A stretch of 64,000 nt of DNA from an uncultured Hellea sp. (GTDB lineage: Bacteria > Pseudomonadota > Alphaproteobacteria > Caulobacterales > Maricaulaceae). Shown here in pieces: positions 8,852 through 17,711 of the stretch. The DNA lies in NCBI GenBank assembly GCA_938007935.1, contig CALLMD010000003.1, forward strand, positions 62,001 to 126,000. The letters are read 5' to 3'. Numbering within the stretch: position 1 is the stretch's first letter; each line of letters begins with the position of its first letter. The position numbers were made by a program, and so were the translations under genes. The notes under the pieces were generated by a model. It was not told the DNA's origin. It saw nothing but the letters and a program-made list of their open reading frames with translations, and ran no database searches.

Positions 8852-10150
8852 ATGCGTAAAATCGCAAAAATAATGGGCGGGGCTGCGGCGATAGCTGCCA
8901 TACCCGCTTTAGCTTGGGGGCAAGACGCCCCAACACTTGAGAGCCTCGCGGCTAATGACGCCTTTGTCTTTAATACGCTACTCTTTTTAATTGGCGGCTT
9001 TTTGGTGATGTGGATGGCCGCAGGTTTTGCCATGCTGGAAGCTGGTCTCGTGCGCACAAAAAATGTGTCGATGCAGTGCCTTAAGAATATCAGTCTTTAT
9101 TCTGTGGCTGGCCTTATGTTTTGGGTTCTCGGATACAAACTTATGTATGGCGGGGGCACATTCTTTGGCACATTTGAAATCATGAGCTTCACGGCCGAAG
9201 ATACTGACTCAGGATATTCTTCTTATTCTGATTGGTTCTTCCAAATGGTGTTCTGCGCGACGACGGCCTCTATTGTATCAGGTACGGTTGCAGAGCGCAT
9301 AAAGTTCTGGCCCTTCATCATCTTCACGGCCCTCCTAACAGGTTTAATCTACCCGATCGTCGGCTCATGGGAATGGGGCGGCGGCTATCTTGATAGTAAA
9401 TGGGCTTTCTCTGATTTTGCGGGCTCTACACTTGTTCACTCAACAGGCGGCTGGGCAGCTCTAATTGGCGCGATTATCCTCGGTGCACGTAAGGGTAAAT
9501 ATGTTGACGGTAAAGTTAACCCAATCCCGGGATCAAATATGCCGCTGGCAACACTCGGAGTCTTTATTCTTTGGCTCGGTTGGTTCGGTTTTAACGGCGC
9601 GTCACAACTCGCTATGGGAACAATCACTGATGCGGACTCAATTGCGAAAATCTTTGTAAACACAAATATGGCCGCTGTTGCAGGTGTACTCGTGGCTGTT
9701 CTCTACACACAGCTGCGTTACAAGAAGATTGATTTAACAATGGCCCTTAACGGCGCTCTGGCTGGTCTTGTCGCAATTACGGCCGAACCTCTCACGCCAT
9801 CAGTCCCATTTGCCTTACTCATTGGCGGGCTCGGCTCATTACTCGCCTGTTTGACAGTTCCGCTCTTGGATAAGCTCAAGATTGACGATGTTGTCGGCGC
9901 GATCCCTGTTCACTTGGTCGCTGGTATCTTCGGAACGTTAGTTGTCCCGCTTACAAATAGTGACGCTTCATTTGTTGGCCAATTAGTTGGCGTGATTATG
10001 GTCGGTGTCTTTGTCTCAATCGTCTCAGCCATTATCTGGACAATCCTGAAAGTCACTATGGGCATCCGTGTCAGTGAAGAGCAAGAATATGACGGACTTG
10101 ACTCTCACGAAGTCGGCATCGCCTCTTATCCGGAGTTCGTAAACGGCTAA
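8852..10150 (+). CDS. amt: Ammonium transporter (Amt family), copy 1
   Basis: A 432-residue Amt/AmtB-type ammonium channel with a cleavable signal peptide (MRKIAKIMGG...AWGQ) before the eleven-helix core. The conserved pore twin-histidine positions are visible in LVHSTGGWAAL and AIPVHLVAGIFG, and the AGFAMLEAGLVRTKN signature lies near the N-terminus. The C-terminal tail carries the family's SEEQEYDGLD motif, which contacts PII proteins in characterised members. A good ribosome site (AAGGAAGGG) precedes the ATG. No glnK gene flanks it, which is unusual. A strong terminator follows at about 10222-10263. Confidence 0.93.
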   Translation: MRKIAKIMGGAAAIAAIPALAWGQDAPTLESLAANDAFVFNTLLFLIGGFLVMWMAAGFAMLEAGLVRTKNVSMQCLKNISLYSVAGLMFWVLGYKLMYGGGTFFGTFEIMSFTAEDTDSGYSSYSDWFFQMVFCATTASIVSGTVAERIKFWPFIIFTALLTGLIYPIVGSWEWGGGYLDSKWAFSDFAGSTLVHSTGGWAALIGAIILGARKGKYVDGKVNPIPGSNMPLATLGVFILWLGWFGFNGASQLAMGTITDADSIAKIFVNTNMAAVAGVLVAVLYTQLRYKKIDLTMALNGALAGLVAITAEPLTPSVPFALLIGGLGSLLACLTVPLLDKLKIDDVVGAIPVHLVAGIFGTLVVPLTNSDASFVGQLVGVIMVGVFVSIVSAIIWTILKVTMGIRVSEEQEYDGLDSHEVGIASYPEFVNG

Positions 10151-10221
10151 CACATTAGGCGGCGCGCATGTCGCGCTGCACAAACTTTCCCCTCGCGCTT
10201 TGTAAAAAATCGCGAAAACTC

Positions 10222-10263
10222 CCCCAGCTTCGCACAGCATATGTGCAAAGTTGGGGTTTTTTT
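10222..10263 (+). terminator. Rho-independent terminator after ammonium transporter 1
   Basis: A long hairpin, left arm CCCCAGCTTCGCACA (10222-10236) and right arm TGTGCAAAGTTGGGG (10242-10254 region), with one G.T pair and one mismatch, is followed directly by a run of seven to eight T. It separates the two Amt genes into different transcripts. Confidence 0.88.
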
Positions 10264-10376
10264 GTATAAAATATGGGCGCTGCCTGCCATCCCCAAATGA
10301 TGCACAAGGCTTGACTCCCCCGCCTTAAAATAGGGCGTTATTGGCAAAAGCACTAAATAACGCGAGGGGAATCGCA

Positions 10377-11648
10377 ATGAAACTATTATCAAAAGCCATT
10401 TTAGGCGCAGCGGCCTCTTTAGCCGTCCCATCTTTAGCCTTTGCACAAGATGGGGCTATTAATTCAGGTGATACAGCCTGGATTTTAACGGCCACAGCCT
10501 TGGTGCTATTCATGTCCTTGCCGGGATTGGCCCTGTTTTACGGCGGTCTTGTCCGCGCGAAGAACTACGTCTCCGTATTGATGAAAGTCTACGCCATTGC
10601 GGCTTTGATGTCCGTCATCTGGGTCATAGCGGGTTATTCTATCGCCTTTGGCGGCGCCAATGGTTGGTGGGGCGGATTAGATAATCTGTTCCTTAAAAAC
10701 CTTGGACGTGACGCAGTCAGCGGCACGATACCTGAATCCGTCTTTCTAGCCTTCCAGATGACCTTTGCGGTCATCACGCCAGCTCTGATTGTTGGGGCCT
10801 TTGTGGAACGTGTGAAATTCTTCCCAGTCCTCATCTTCTCTGCGCTTTGGCTTTTAACAGTCTATGCGCCCGTTACCCATTGGATTTGGGGCGGCGGTTG
10901 GTTGTCAGAGCTTAATGACGGCGTTATTGATTTTGCTGGCGGCCTTGTGGTTCACGCCACAGCCGGAATCTCAGCCCTTGTCTATGTCTTCATGCTCGGT
11001 AAGCGTAAAGGCTTCCCGACTGAGCTCGCTGTACCGCACCGTCCAGCGATTGTGATGATTGGCGCCTCGATGCTTTGGGTTGGTTGGTTTGGCTTTAATG
11101 GCGGCTCGCAGCTCGCCGCTGATGGCGGGGCTGGCATGGCCCTACTCGTAACCCACATCTCAGCCTCTGTAGCCACGCTTGTCTGGATTGGTTTTGAATC
11201 TATGGGCGGACGCAAACCCACATTGGTTGGCGCAGCCACAGGGACCATTGCAGGTCTCGCCACAGTAACGCCAGCTGCTGGCGTGCTTGGGCCGGGCGGC
11301 GCGCTCCTCATCGGTCTTGCAGGCGGTATCGTCTGTTACTTTGCGGTCAACCTTATCCGCGTGAAACTGAAAATCGATGACAGTCTTGATGTCTTCGCGG
11401 TTCACGGTGTTGGCGGTATGCTCGGTATTCTTCTTCTGCCATTCCTCTCTGCCCCAGCATTGGGCGGAACAGGTGATGGTGACTTTGTCACGCAGCTTAT
11501 AGGCACGGGCGCTGTTGTTGCTTGGTCAGCGATTGTCAGCGTCATTATCCTCGCTATCTTAAAAGCCACACTTGGCCTACGGGTCACAGAAGAGCAAGAA
11601 AATGAAGGTCTCGATACAAGCCTACACGGTGAATCGGCCTATAATTAG
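10377..11648 (+). CDS. amtB: Ammonium transporter (AmtB family), copy 2
   Basis: A 423-residue ammonium channel with signal peptide MKLLSKAILG...AFAQ. The Amt hallmarks ALFYGGLVRAKN, the pore histidines in VVHATAGISAL and VFAVHGVGGMLG, and the tail TEEQENEGLD are all present. The frame also begins at a TTG at 10341, but the ATG at 10377 has a purine-rich ribosome site (GAGGGGA) and gives a proper signal peptide. It is closer to classical AmtB than copy 1, so the pair are paralogues of different subgroups rather than a fresh duplication. Its own terminator follows at 11671. Confidence 0.94.
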   Translation: MKLLSKAILGAAASLAVPSLAFAQDGAINSGDTAWILTATALVLFMSLPGLALFYGGLVRAKNYVSVLMKVYAIAALMSVIWVIAGYSIAFGGANGWWGGLDNLFLKNLGRDAVSGTIPESVFLAFQMTFAVITPALIVGAFVERVKFFPVLIFSALWLLTVYAPVTHWIWGGGWLSELNDGVIDFAGGLVVHATAGISALVYVFMLGKRKGFPTELAVPHRPAIVMIGASMLWVGWFGFNGGSQLAADGGAGMALLVTHISASVATLVWIGFESMGGRKPTLVGAATGTIAGLATVTPAAGVLGPGGALLIGLAGGIVCYFAVNLIRVKLKIDDSLDVFAVHGVGGMLGILLLPFLSAPALGGTGDGDFVTQLIGTGAVVAWSAIVSVIILAILKATLGLRVTEEQENEGLDTSLHGESAYN

Positions 11649-11670
11649 ACCCCTCCCCGAAGGGTTAATA

Positions 11671-11703
11671 AACCTACGCCTGAAAAGGGCGTAGGTTTTT
11701 TTT
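11671..11703 (+). terminator. Rho-independent terminator after ammonium transporter 2
   Basis: Perfect 9-bp stem ACCTACGCC / GGCGTAGGT with a seven-base loop, followed by a run of eight T. It ends about 37 bp before the start of the S24-type regulator, insulating that gene from read-through. Confidence 0.92.
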
Positions 11704-11704
11704 A

Positions 11705-11740
11705 TTTGACGAAATAGGAATATTTCCCTATTACGTAAAT
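11705..11740 (+). promoter_or_regulatory. Probable autoregulated promoter/operator of the S24-type regulator
   Basis: TTTGAC (11705-11710) and TATTAC (11729-11734), 18 bp apart, resemble -35 and -10 elements. Between them is a dyad with arms AATAGG (11713-11718) and CCTATT (11727-11732), with an inner GGAA-TAT-TTCC symmetry. The expected transcript start falls at or within a base or two of the ATG at 11741, with no room for a ribosome site, suggesting a leaderless message. An operator between -35 and -10 in front of a repressor-like gene is the usual autorepression arrangement. Confidence 0.5.
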
Positions 11741-12367
11741 ATGTTCTCTCATCACGACATATGGGCGGCGCTGGATCGATTGGCTGAGCATTTCTCAACC
11801 TCAGCCTCTGGGCTTGCGCGACAGGCCGGGTTGGATCCAACAACATTTAACAAATCAAAACGCATATCAAATAGCGGCAAGAAACGCTGGCCTTCAACAG
11901 AGAGCCTTTCCAAAGTTCTGGGCGTTGTCGGGATGAGCTTTGAAGACTTTGCCCGCTTTGCGGATGGCACGCCAAGCCATGGCCCCTCCATACCTGTCAT
12001 TGGCCTTGCCCAAGCGGGGGATGATGGTTTCTTTGACGATGCGGGGTTTCCTGTTGGCGGGTCGTGGGATGATGTGCGCGTTCCGGGTCTGCAGGATGAA
12101 AATGTCTATGCCCTGCAAATTGCTGGTGACAGCATGGCACCAGTCTTAAGGGCGGGGGATAAAATTCTAGTCGCGCCCAATGAACCCGTACGCCGCGGAG
12201 ACCGCGTTGTCGTTAAAACATTAGACGGCGAAGTGATGGCGAAAGAGCTTCATCAACAAACAGCGCATAAAATTGAACTCATCTCACTCAACCCCGAATA
12301 TGATGACCGGATATTATCCAAAAAAGATGTGCAGTGGATGGCACGAATTGTTTGGGTCTCGCAATAA
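11741..12367 (+). CDS. S24 family (LexA/CI-like) transcriptional regulator
   Basis: A 208-residue protein with an N-terminal helix-turn-helix-like region (about residues 1-70, including STSASGLARQAGLDPTTFNKSKR) and a C-terminal S24 self-cleaving peptidase domain. The catalytic serine is in AGDSMAPVLRAGD and the general-base lysine lies in the VVVKTLDGEVMAKEL strand pair. A possible self-cleavage Ala-Gly occurs in GLAQAGDDG. Proteins of this architecture are common chromosomal regulators in Caulobacterales and need not be prophage-derived; no phage genes are nearby. Targets are unknown; a dyad in its own promoter suggests autoregulation. Confidence 0.82.
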   Translation: MFSHHDIWAALDRLAEHFSTSASGLARQAGLDPTTFNKSKRISNSGKKRWPSTESLSKVLGVVGMSFEDFARFADGTPSHGPSIPVIGLAQAGDDGFFDDAGFPVGGSWDDVRVPGLQDENVYALQIAGDSMAPVLRAGDKILVAPNEPVRRGDRVVVKTLDGEVMAKELHQQTAHKIELISLNPEYDDRILSKKDVQWMARIVWVSQ

Positions 12368-12372
12368 GTATC

Positions 12373-13140
12373 TTAATTCCCGTCTAAAAATTTCGCCGCA
12401 AGTGTCTCGACCTGTTTAGGCTTATCATAATGGTTTAAAACCTCAACGGCGCGGCTTTGAACTTTTCTCTCTAAATCTGTACGCGGCCTTAAATCACCAA
12501 TATTTTCCAACACAGGACGCACATAGTCTGCGTAATGTTTTGCATTTAAAACCAAAAGCGACATTGCGTAATTTGTTTCGATTAAAATATCATCGGGATT
12601 ATTTTTACGGGCAAGACCATATAACCGCAATCCCTCGGACAATGACGCGCCAAACCATTTGCCGCCATTTTTCTCGCCAGTTTTACGCACGACGCCCATG
12701 TGCCAAGCGCCCTCTAAAGCCATACCTAAGGGGTCTTGCGGGTATTCCTGACGAAAACTTTCAATGTTTGCTAAAGTTTTCGTCGGTAGTTTTTTGCGCC
12801 AGGCCGTCAAATCACCGCTTGTGCGCGTGACGAAACCATCCGTCAGCGCATATTGCAATTTCGCTTCATAAAGGCTTGGGTTAAGCGCCAAAGCCTTTTC
12901 AGATAGGGCCCTTGCTTTTTTAGATTGCTTGTTCAGCTTGTCCACTTCGCCAAGTAGAATTTGCGCTGATAAGCTCTCGGCAGCTAAGGCATAACCTTCA
13001 GCTGTGTTCAAGCTTTGGCCCTCTTCATAGGCCTGAGCGTAGTTTCCAGAATCGATAAGGGCGCGAATATCTGCTGCGGAATTCGCCCATGCAGAGCTAC
13101 TTATTAAGAAAATGAAACTCGCCAGCAACGCCTTTAACAT
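12373..13140 (-). CDS. Periplasmic TPR-like protein of unknown function
   Basis: A 255-residue protein with a clear signal peptide (MLKALLASFIFLISSSAWA, cleavage after AWA). The mature part is all-helical in appearance with repeated Ala/Leu/Tyr pairings such as SGNYAQAYEEGQSLN, SKKARALSEKALALNPSLYEAKLQYALTDG-type elements and LYGLARKNNPDDILIETNYAMSLLVL, which look like degenerate tetratricopeptide repeats. It probably acts as a scaffold in the periplasm. The gene converges on the S24 regulator with a five-base gap and lies 65 bp downstream of lysS on the same strand. Confidence 0.65.
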   Translation of the reverse strand: MLKALLASFIFLISSSAWANSAADIRALIDSGNYAQAYEEGQSLNTAEGYALAAESLSAQILLGEVDKLNKQSKKARALSEKALALNPSLYEAKLQYALTDGFVTRTSGDLTAWRKKLPTKTLANIESFRQEYPQDPLGMALEGAWHMGVVRKTGEKNGGKWFGASLSEGLRLYGLARKNNPDDILIETNYAMSLLVLNAKHYADYVRPVLENIGDLRPRTDLERKVQSRAVEVLNHYDKPKQVETLAAKFLDGN

Positions 13141-13205
13141 AATCCCATACTACCAGAAAATTCTGGAGAAGGAGAATAAATAAACAGTTACATCTTCGTT
13201 AGTAA

Positions 13206-14804
13206 CTAAGCCAGTTTTCCCGCCAATGCCTTTTCAATAAGTTCAGCCGTTTCATTCGGGCCATAAATCGCCACAAATGAGCCAAATCGCGGACCTTGAC
13301 TTTGCCCGAGACAAACTTCGTATATCGCTTTGAACCAATTACGTAGGTTTTCAAATTCATGATCCTTCCCAACTGAGAATATCAAAGTCTGTAGCGCCTC
13401 ACCATCTGTTTGTTCAACGGCTGGAACGACCTTTAATCGCCCGACGAGATCGGTTAAGGCCGCGCGTTCTTGATCGGTGGACGCCCGGTAAGACTTATTC
13501 GGCTTGACGAAGTCCTGATAATATCTAACGGCAAAATCCGCCAATTGATCCAAGGCTGGATTATCTTTGGGGTTAGCTTCTGGCGCATAACGCTCGATAA
13601 AGCCCCAAAGAATATCACGGTCAGAGGCATTGGCCGCGCTAACGAGATTAAGCAACAACGCAAAACTAACCGGCGGAATAGCTGTTGGCGGCGTACCATT
13701 ATGTATGTGCCAAACGGGGTTATTGGCCTGCGCTTTCGCCTCTTGATTGGGAAAGGCCGCAAGATGCTGAAAATACTCATCCACAGTTTTGGGAATCATA
13801 TCGAAATATAGTTTCTTGGCCGTCCGCGGCTTTTGAAAATTATAAAGCGAGAGACTTTCCTGCGGGGCATAGGTGAGCCACTGCTCGACTGAAATACCAT
13901 TGCCTTTAGACTTGGAAATTTTCTCACCCTTTTCATCCAAGAATAATTCATAGACATATTGCACAGGCTGATTGCCGCCGAGGATTTTACAAATCCGCGA
14001 ATAAATCGGGGCATTATCTTGATGGTCTTTGCCAAACATCTCAAAATCCACACCTAGCGCGGCCCAGCGCATCCCAAAATCAGGCTTCCATTGAAGTTTA
14101 ACATTACCGCCCGTCACAGACATTGTGACTTCTGTGCCGTCCTCATCATCAAATGTAATCGTGCCCGCTTTTGCATCAGTTGATTTCATTGGCACATAAA
14201 GCACGCGGCCCGACGCCGGCGAAATAGGCAAGAAAGGCGAATAGGTCGCGCGGCGCTCTTCCCCAAGTGTGGGAAGCATAACCGCCATAATATCATCGAA
14301 TTTTTCAAGCGCGCGTAATAAATATTCATCATAACGGCCCTTACGATAAAGCTGCGTCGCGGAAAGAAACTCATAGTCAAATCCAAATCCATCGAGAAAG
14401 GCCCGAAGGCGTGAATTCATATGCGCGCCATAGCTCTCATGGGTGCCAAATGGGTCGGGTACATCTGTTAAAGGCTTTTGTAGATAAGGCTCTAAATCAG
14501 CTGGGTTAGGAACTGTAGGCGGAATTTTACGCATCCCATCCATATCATCGGAAACACAAATCAGCTTGGTCGGAATTTTTCCATCCGTTAGCGCAATAAA
14601 CGCATTACGCACCATCGTGGTACGGACAACTTCGCCAAAGGTGCCTATATGGGGTAAACCAGAGGGGCCATAACCTGTTTCAAATGTCACAGGACGGTCG
14701 CCGCGCTCAATACCGCGTTTCTTTTCAATATCCAGACGTTTCAAAAGCGCACGGGCTTGCTCAAATGGCCAGGCTTTAGCGCTCATATAATCATCAATAG
14801 ACAT
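13206..14804 (-). CDS. lysS: Lysyl-tRNA synthetase, class I
   Basis: Charges tRNA-Lys with lysine. At 532 residues it is the class I enzyme, which replaces the commoner class II LysRS in archaea and many alphaproteobacteria. The HIGH-type motif is [10 protein letters not shown] near residue 52 and the KMSKS-type motif is [10 protein letters not shown] near residue 300. Internal blocks [22 protein letters not shown]-type and the C-terminal helical anticodon-binding domain are as expected. The start gives a normal N-terminus ([17 protein letters not shown]). It is divergent from the BcsB-like gene with a 285-bp gap. Confidence 0.95.
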   Translation of the reverse strand: MSIDDYMSAKAWPFEQARALLKRLDIEKKRGIERGDRPVTFETGYGPSGLPHIGTFGEVVRTTMVRNAFIALTDGKIPTKLICVSDDMDGMRKIPPTVPNPADLEPYLQKPLTDVPDPFGTHESYGAHMNSRLRAFLDGFGFDYEFLSATQLYRKGRYDEYLLRALEKFDDIMAVMLPTLGEERRATYSPFLPISPASGRVLYVPMKSTDAKAGTITFDDEDGTEVTMSVTGGNVKLQWKPDFGMRWAALGVDFEMFGKDHQDNAPIYSRICKILGGNQPVQYVYELFLDEKGEKISKSKGNGISVEQWLTYAPQESLSLYNFQKPRTAKKLYFDMIPKTVDEYFQHLAAFPNQEAKAQANNPVWHIHNGTPPTAIPPVSFALLLNLVSAANASDRDILWGFIERYAPEANPKDNPALDQLADFAVRYYQDFVKPNKSYRASTDQERAALTDLVGRLKVVPAVEQTDGEALQTLIFSVGKDHEFENLRNWFKAIYEVCLGQSQGPRFGSFVAIYGPNETAELIEKALAGKLA

Positions 14805-15037
14805 GTCTTATTTCCAGTGAACTGTGATGAGCAGGCGTTAAGCCTTTGCTCCCTCAAGGTCAATAAGACAAACTTGGTACCTAATGGAGGGATAAACACG
14901 AGCTATGTTTGGCAAGAACATAATAAACAACTCAATGGTATATTTTATGCAGTGACAGCTGACTGGGCGTGCGATCTTTATGCGCTGATATTTTCAAATT
15001 CCCAGCCCTATCTTAGCCCCTCAAATAATCCGCAAAA

Positions 15038-15053
15038 TTGGCACTTTTCTTGC
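15038..15053 (+). promoter_or_regulatory. Sigma-54 (-24/-12) promoter of the BcsB-like gene
   Basis: TTGGCACTTTTCTTGC matches the RpoN consensus TGGCAC-N5-TTGC exactly, with GG and GC dinucleotides separated by 10 bp. Transcription should start about 12 bases after the -12 element, near 15065. That leaves a leader of about 25 nt to the ATG at 15090, with GAGG at 15077-15080 as ribosome site, and argues against the ATG at 15075. I found no second perfect match in the intergenic DNA of the window. Confidence 0.72.
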
Positions 15054-15057
15054 GTTG

Positions 15058-15072
15058 TTAACCTCAAGTTAA
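15058..15072. promoter_or_regulatory. CtrA-type box overlapping the sigma-54 transcription start
   Basis: TTAA-CCTCAAG-TTAA is a perfect TTAA-N7-TTAA full CtrA site. It spans the expected +1 of the sigma-54 promoter, where a bound activator would be badly placed but a repressor would block initiation. A site of eight fixed bases is expected roughly once or twice by chance in 64 kb, so this alone is suggestive. Confidence 0.45.
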
Positions 15073-15089
15073 TCATGAGGTCGCGGACT

Positions 15090-17705
15090 ATGTCCCAATT
15101 CAATACAACACTCCTAAAGACGGTTGCGATAACCGCCCTTCTTGGCGCAGCCGTTATTCCGCCCGCGGCTGAAGCCGCAATGACATCGTCACAAGGACGT
15201 GACCTAGTTTATAAAACGCACTTTAACGAAGTAAAAGGGATAGAGGCCGCCGTGTTGGATTGGCGTAATCAATCAGTTGAATTTACTTTTGACATGGAAG
15301 ATGCCGACTGGACTGATCGTTTGGAATTGTACTTTTCTGCTGATCCGATGGGACGCGTTAGCTCACGAACACCTTTAATGGTCCAGTTTAATAATGGAAA
15401 ACCTATTCCTATTGTCACGCGTGGCCAAGGCTTTGATACACGCATAAAGTTAGACAAAGCGAAGATCCGTCCACGGCGTAATAAGATTAAATTCACCTAT
15501 AAAACGCCCTCGGGAGAAACCTGCTTGTTACCTGAACATGGCGGATGGCGTCTGAACTTTAAGGAAAGCTTTGTCGTCGTCAAAGCCCGCGCGAAATCAC
15601 GAAACTATTATCTAAAAGAAGTCGAAGCCCGCCTTGCTAATGCGACTACCGCGCCACGCTCAGTGAGTATATTGGCCCGTGGTCAGAATACGGCAAAATT
15701 ACAAGCCCTTGCCGCGCAAGGTATTGGTATACGGATGAAAACGCTTCCTGAATTTAAAACAACCCAATCAAATTCTGAATTTGAAATTATTCTTGGACGC
15801 CGAGATGAACTTTACGGCTGGGTGCAGGATGACAAAATTTTGGAAGATACAGGTCCACGCGCATGGGTTCATGAAGGTCGCCCCATGCGGCTTGTAATAA
15901 CAGGTGATACTGATGCTGAAGTTATGGCCACGGCGAGCGCCTTTGCGACACGCCTGCTACCGACCACGCAGCGCCGTAAAACAAGTCTGGGTGAAATGCA
16001 ATTCCAAGCCGCCTTTAAAGATGCAAAGACCGTTATCCAAGGGTCAGCTAAGATCTCAGATATTGGGGGAACATATTTCGAAGACGGTTGGGGCCCGAAA
16101 GCCAAGCGTATCAAGTTTAATGTTGCCGACCCAAGCGTTAGCCAGGGTGAATTATTACTCCGCTTAGCGCGTAATAAAAACACCGATAAAGACTCGCGTG
16201 TTTCCGTGAACCTTAACGGACAATCTTTAGGCTATACGAAACTTGATAAAGCCCGCAAATCCGTGGCTTTTGACATTCCAGAAGGTACGTTACAGGGCGC
16301 AGATAACCTTTTAACAATTACACCAGAACTCAATATGGCCAAAGCATCTGGTTGTAACTTCCAACAAGCCCTTCCTGGATTTTATCTTGGTGAGGGATCC
16401 AAAATCAAGATCGAGACGCCTTATGCTTCTCCTGTTGCAGAACTGAGCAAGCTCACAGCGACTGGCGCGCCTTTTTCTGTGGAACATGGTAAAGACACGC
16501 TCATCGTTCTTCCCGCCGGCGCATCACGTGATTACGGAGCGTCACTTAAAGTTCTGGCCCAGCTCGCCCGCACATCAGGTAGCGGCATGGTTGAAGCTGA
16601 ATATATGCGCTCGACCAACTATAGTGCGATCTCGCCAAAGAAAAACGTCTTATTTATTGGCCCTAGCGCAACCTTTAAAGGGGCATTACGTAACGCGGCG
16701 CCAAAAGGCCTAACTTCTGCCCTAAAGGGCAAAGTCCTGACAGGGACTGGCCGGAAAATTGCCTCTAATGAAATCTTTGCCTCAAATAATGAATTAGAGA
16801 CAATGCGGATTTACGCTGCCCGTCAAACCAAAGCTGGGCGCATCGGGCAAGGCGGTGTTGCTGCGCTTTATCCCTCTCCGCTTGGATCTGGAAAAGTCAT
16901 GGGCGTAATCACAAATGTACCAGGTTCAAGCTTTTCAAGAGCCGCTAATCAAATTGTAAAACCAAGTCATTGGAATAGCCTTGAAGGCAGCGTAGCACGC
17001 TGGAATAATTCCAATGTTCTTATGGCACAAACAGCTCTTAATGTGCCTGGTTTTGTGAGCCCTAAATCAAAACAATTAGGTTTTGGTGAGCTTAGCTCCG
17101 GCTTTAACTTACCGACATTTGAGATGCCATCCCTAGAAGGGTCTCTCTTTGGTATGCAAGACTTTGATCCAGAGCTTGCAAAAGAGCGAATTGCTAAATT
17201 CCGTACTGGTCTTTTAACAAAGATTAAGGGTTGGAATATTGGCGGTTCTGCGTCGGTTAAACCAACACAAGAGCAAGCTATTGCTTTACGGCCGTCACAA
17301 ATTTTTAATAGAAAAGCGGCGACAACAGGCTATGTCTCGCCCCAGACAAATATGATCACGGTTTCAGTTAAAAATCTCAGACGGTCTATTATTAATAATG
17401 AGCCCAAAATAAATCTTGAGCTTCGCGGCTTTTCTAAAGTTCGTCCATTCTCTCAAAAATCATCACCAATTATTGCACAATCTAAATCATGGATAATCAC
17501 AAAAGCTGATAACCTAAAAAGCTTATGGAATAGCCGTAAAAGCGCCGCAGTAAATACAGACAACCAGATAGATTCTGCGATGGACAGAGCCAAAACAACC
17601 AAACGTACAATGAGCAATTCTGCTTTATTTCTTATTCTAATATTTGGCGGTATATTCGCTTTGATGGGTTTGTTAATCCCAAACGCAGGGCGCGAAGACA
17701 GATAA
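15090..17705 (+). CDS. BcsB-like envelope protein (cellulose synthase regulatory subunit family), orphan
   Basis: An 871-residue exported protein: signal peptide MSQFNTTLLK...AEAA, a large periplasmic part and one C-terminal membrane anchor (NSALFLILIFGGIFALMGLLI). The central FEDGWGPKAKRIKFNVADPSVSQ, LLLRLARN, SRVSVNLNGQSLG and DNLLTITPELN elements, followed by ASGCNFQQ, are the repeated jelly-roll/flavodoxin-like blocks of BcsB, the inner-membrane-anchored periplasmic partner of cellulose synthase BcsA. It is somewhat longer than typical BcsB. No bcsA, bcsC, bcsZ or other glycan synthase is in the window, so either it serves a distant synthase or has another envelope role. The start is chosen because of the sigma-54 promoter upstream; the frame is open to 14757. 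Confidence 0.75.
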   Translation: MSQFNTTLLKTVAITALLGAAVIPPAAEAAMTSSQGRDLVYKTHFNEVKGIEAAVLDWRNQSVEFTFDMEDADWTDRLELYFSADPMGRVSSRTPLMVQFNNGKPIPIVTRGQGFDTRIKLDKAKIRPRRNKIKFTYKTPSGETCLLPEHGGWRLNFKESFVVVKARAKSRNYYLKEVEARLANATTAPRSVSILARGQNTAKLQALAAQGIGIRMKTLPEFKTTQSNSEFEIILGRRDELYGWVQDDKILEDTGPRAWVHEGRPMRLVITGDTDAEVMATASAFATRLLPTTQRRKTSLGEMQFQAAFKDAKTVIQGSAKISDIGGTYFEDGWGPKAKRIKFNVADPSVSQGELLLRLARNKNTDKDSRVSVNLNGQSLGYTKLDKARKSVAFDIPEGTLQGADNLLTITPELNMAKASGCNFQQALPGFYLGEGSKIKIETPYASPVAELSKLTATGAPFSVEHGKDTLIVLPAGASRDYGASLKVLAQLARTSGSGMVEAEYMRSTNYSAISPKKNVLFIGPSATFKGALRNAAPKGLTSALKGKVLTGTGRKIASNEIFASNNELETMRIYAARQTKAGRIGQGGVAALYPSPLGSGKVMGVITNVPGSSFSRAANQIVKPSHWNSLEGSVARWNNSNVLMAQTALNVPGFVSPKSKQLGFGELSSGFNLPTFEMPSLEGSLFGMQDFDPELAKERIAKFRTGLLTKIKGWNIGGSASVKPTQEQAIALRPSQIFNRKAATTGYVSPQTNMITVSVKNLRRSIINNEPKINLELRGFSKVRPFSQKSSPIIAQSKSWIITKADNLKSLWNSRKSAAVNTDNQIDSAMDRAKTTKRTMSNSALFLILIFGGIFALMGLLIPNAGREDR

Positions 17706-17711
17706 TCTAAA

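Noticed and set aside
11741-12367. Prophage remnant around the S24 regulator
   Set aside because: No integrase, structural gene or attachment repeat is nearby; flanking genes are ordinary core genes, and such regulators are common on chromosomes of this group.
15061-15081. ACCTCA / TGAGGT arms that could pair the ribosome site before the BcsB-like gene
   Set aside because: The left arm mostly precedes the expected transcript start near 15065, so it would not be in the RNA; the overlap with the CtrA box is a simpler explanation.
14757-15089. Long open upstream extension of the BcsB-like frame (start at 14757)
   Set aside because: It overlaps the lysS start, lacks a signal peptide at its front, and a sigma-54 promoter lies downstream of it, so the start at 15090 (or at most 15075) is right.
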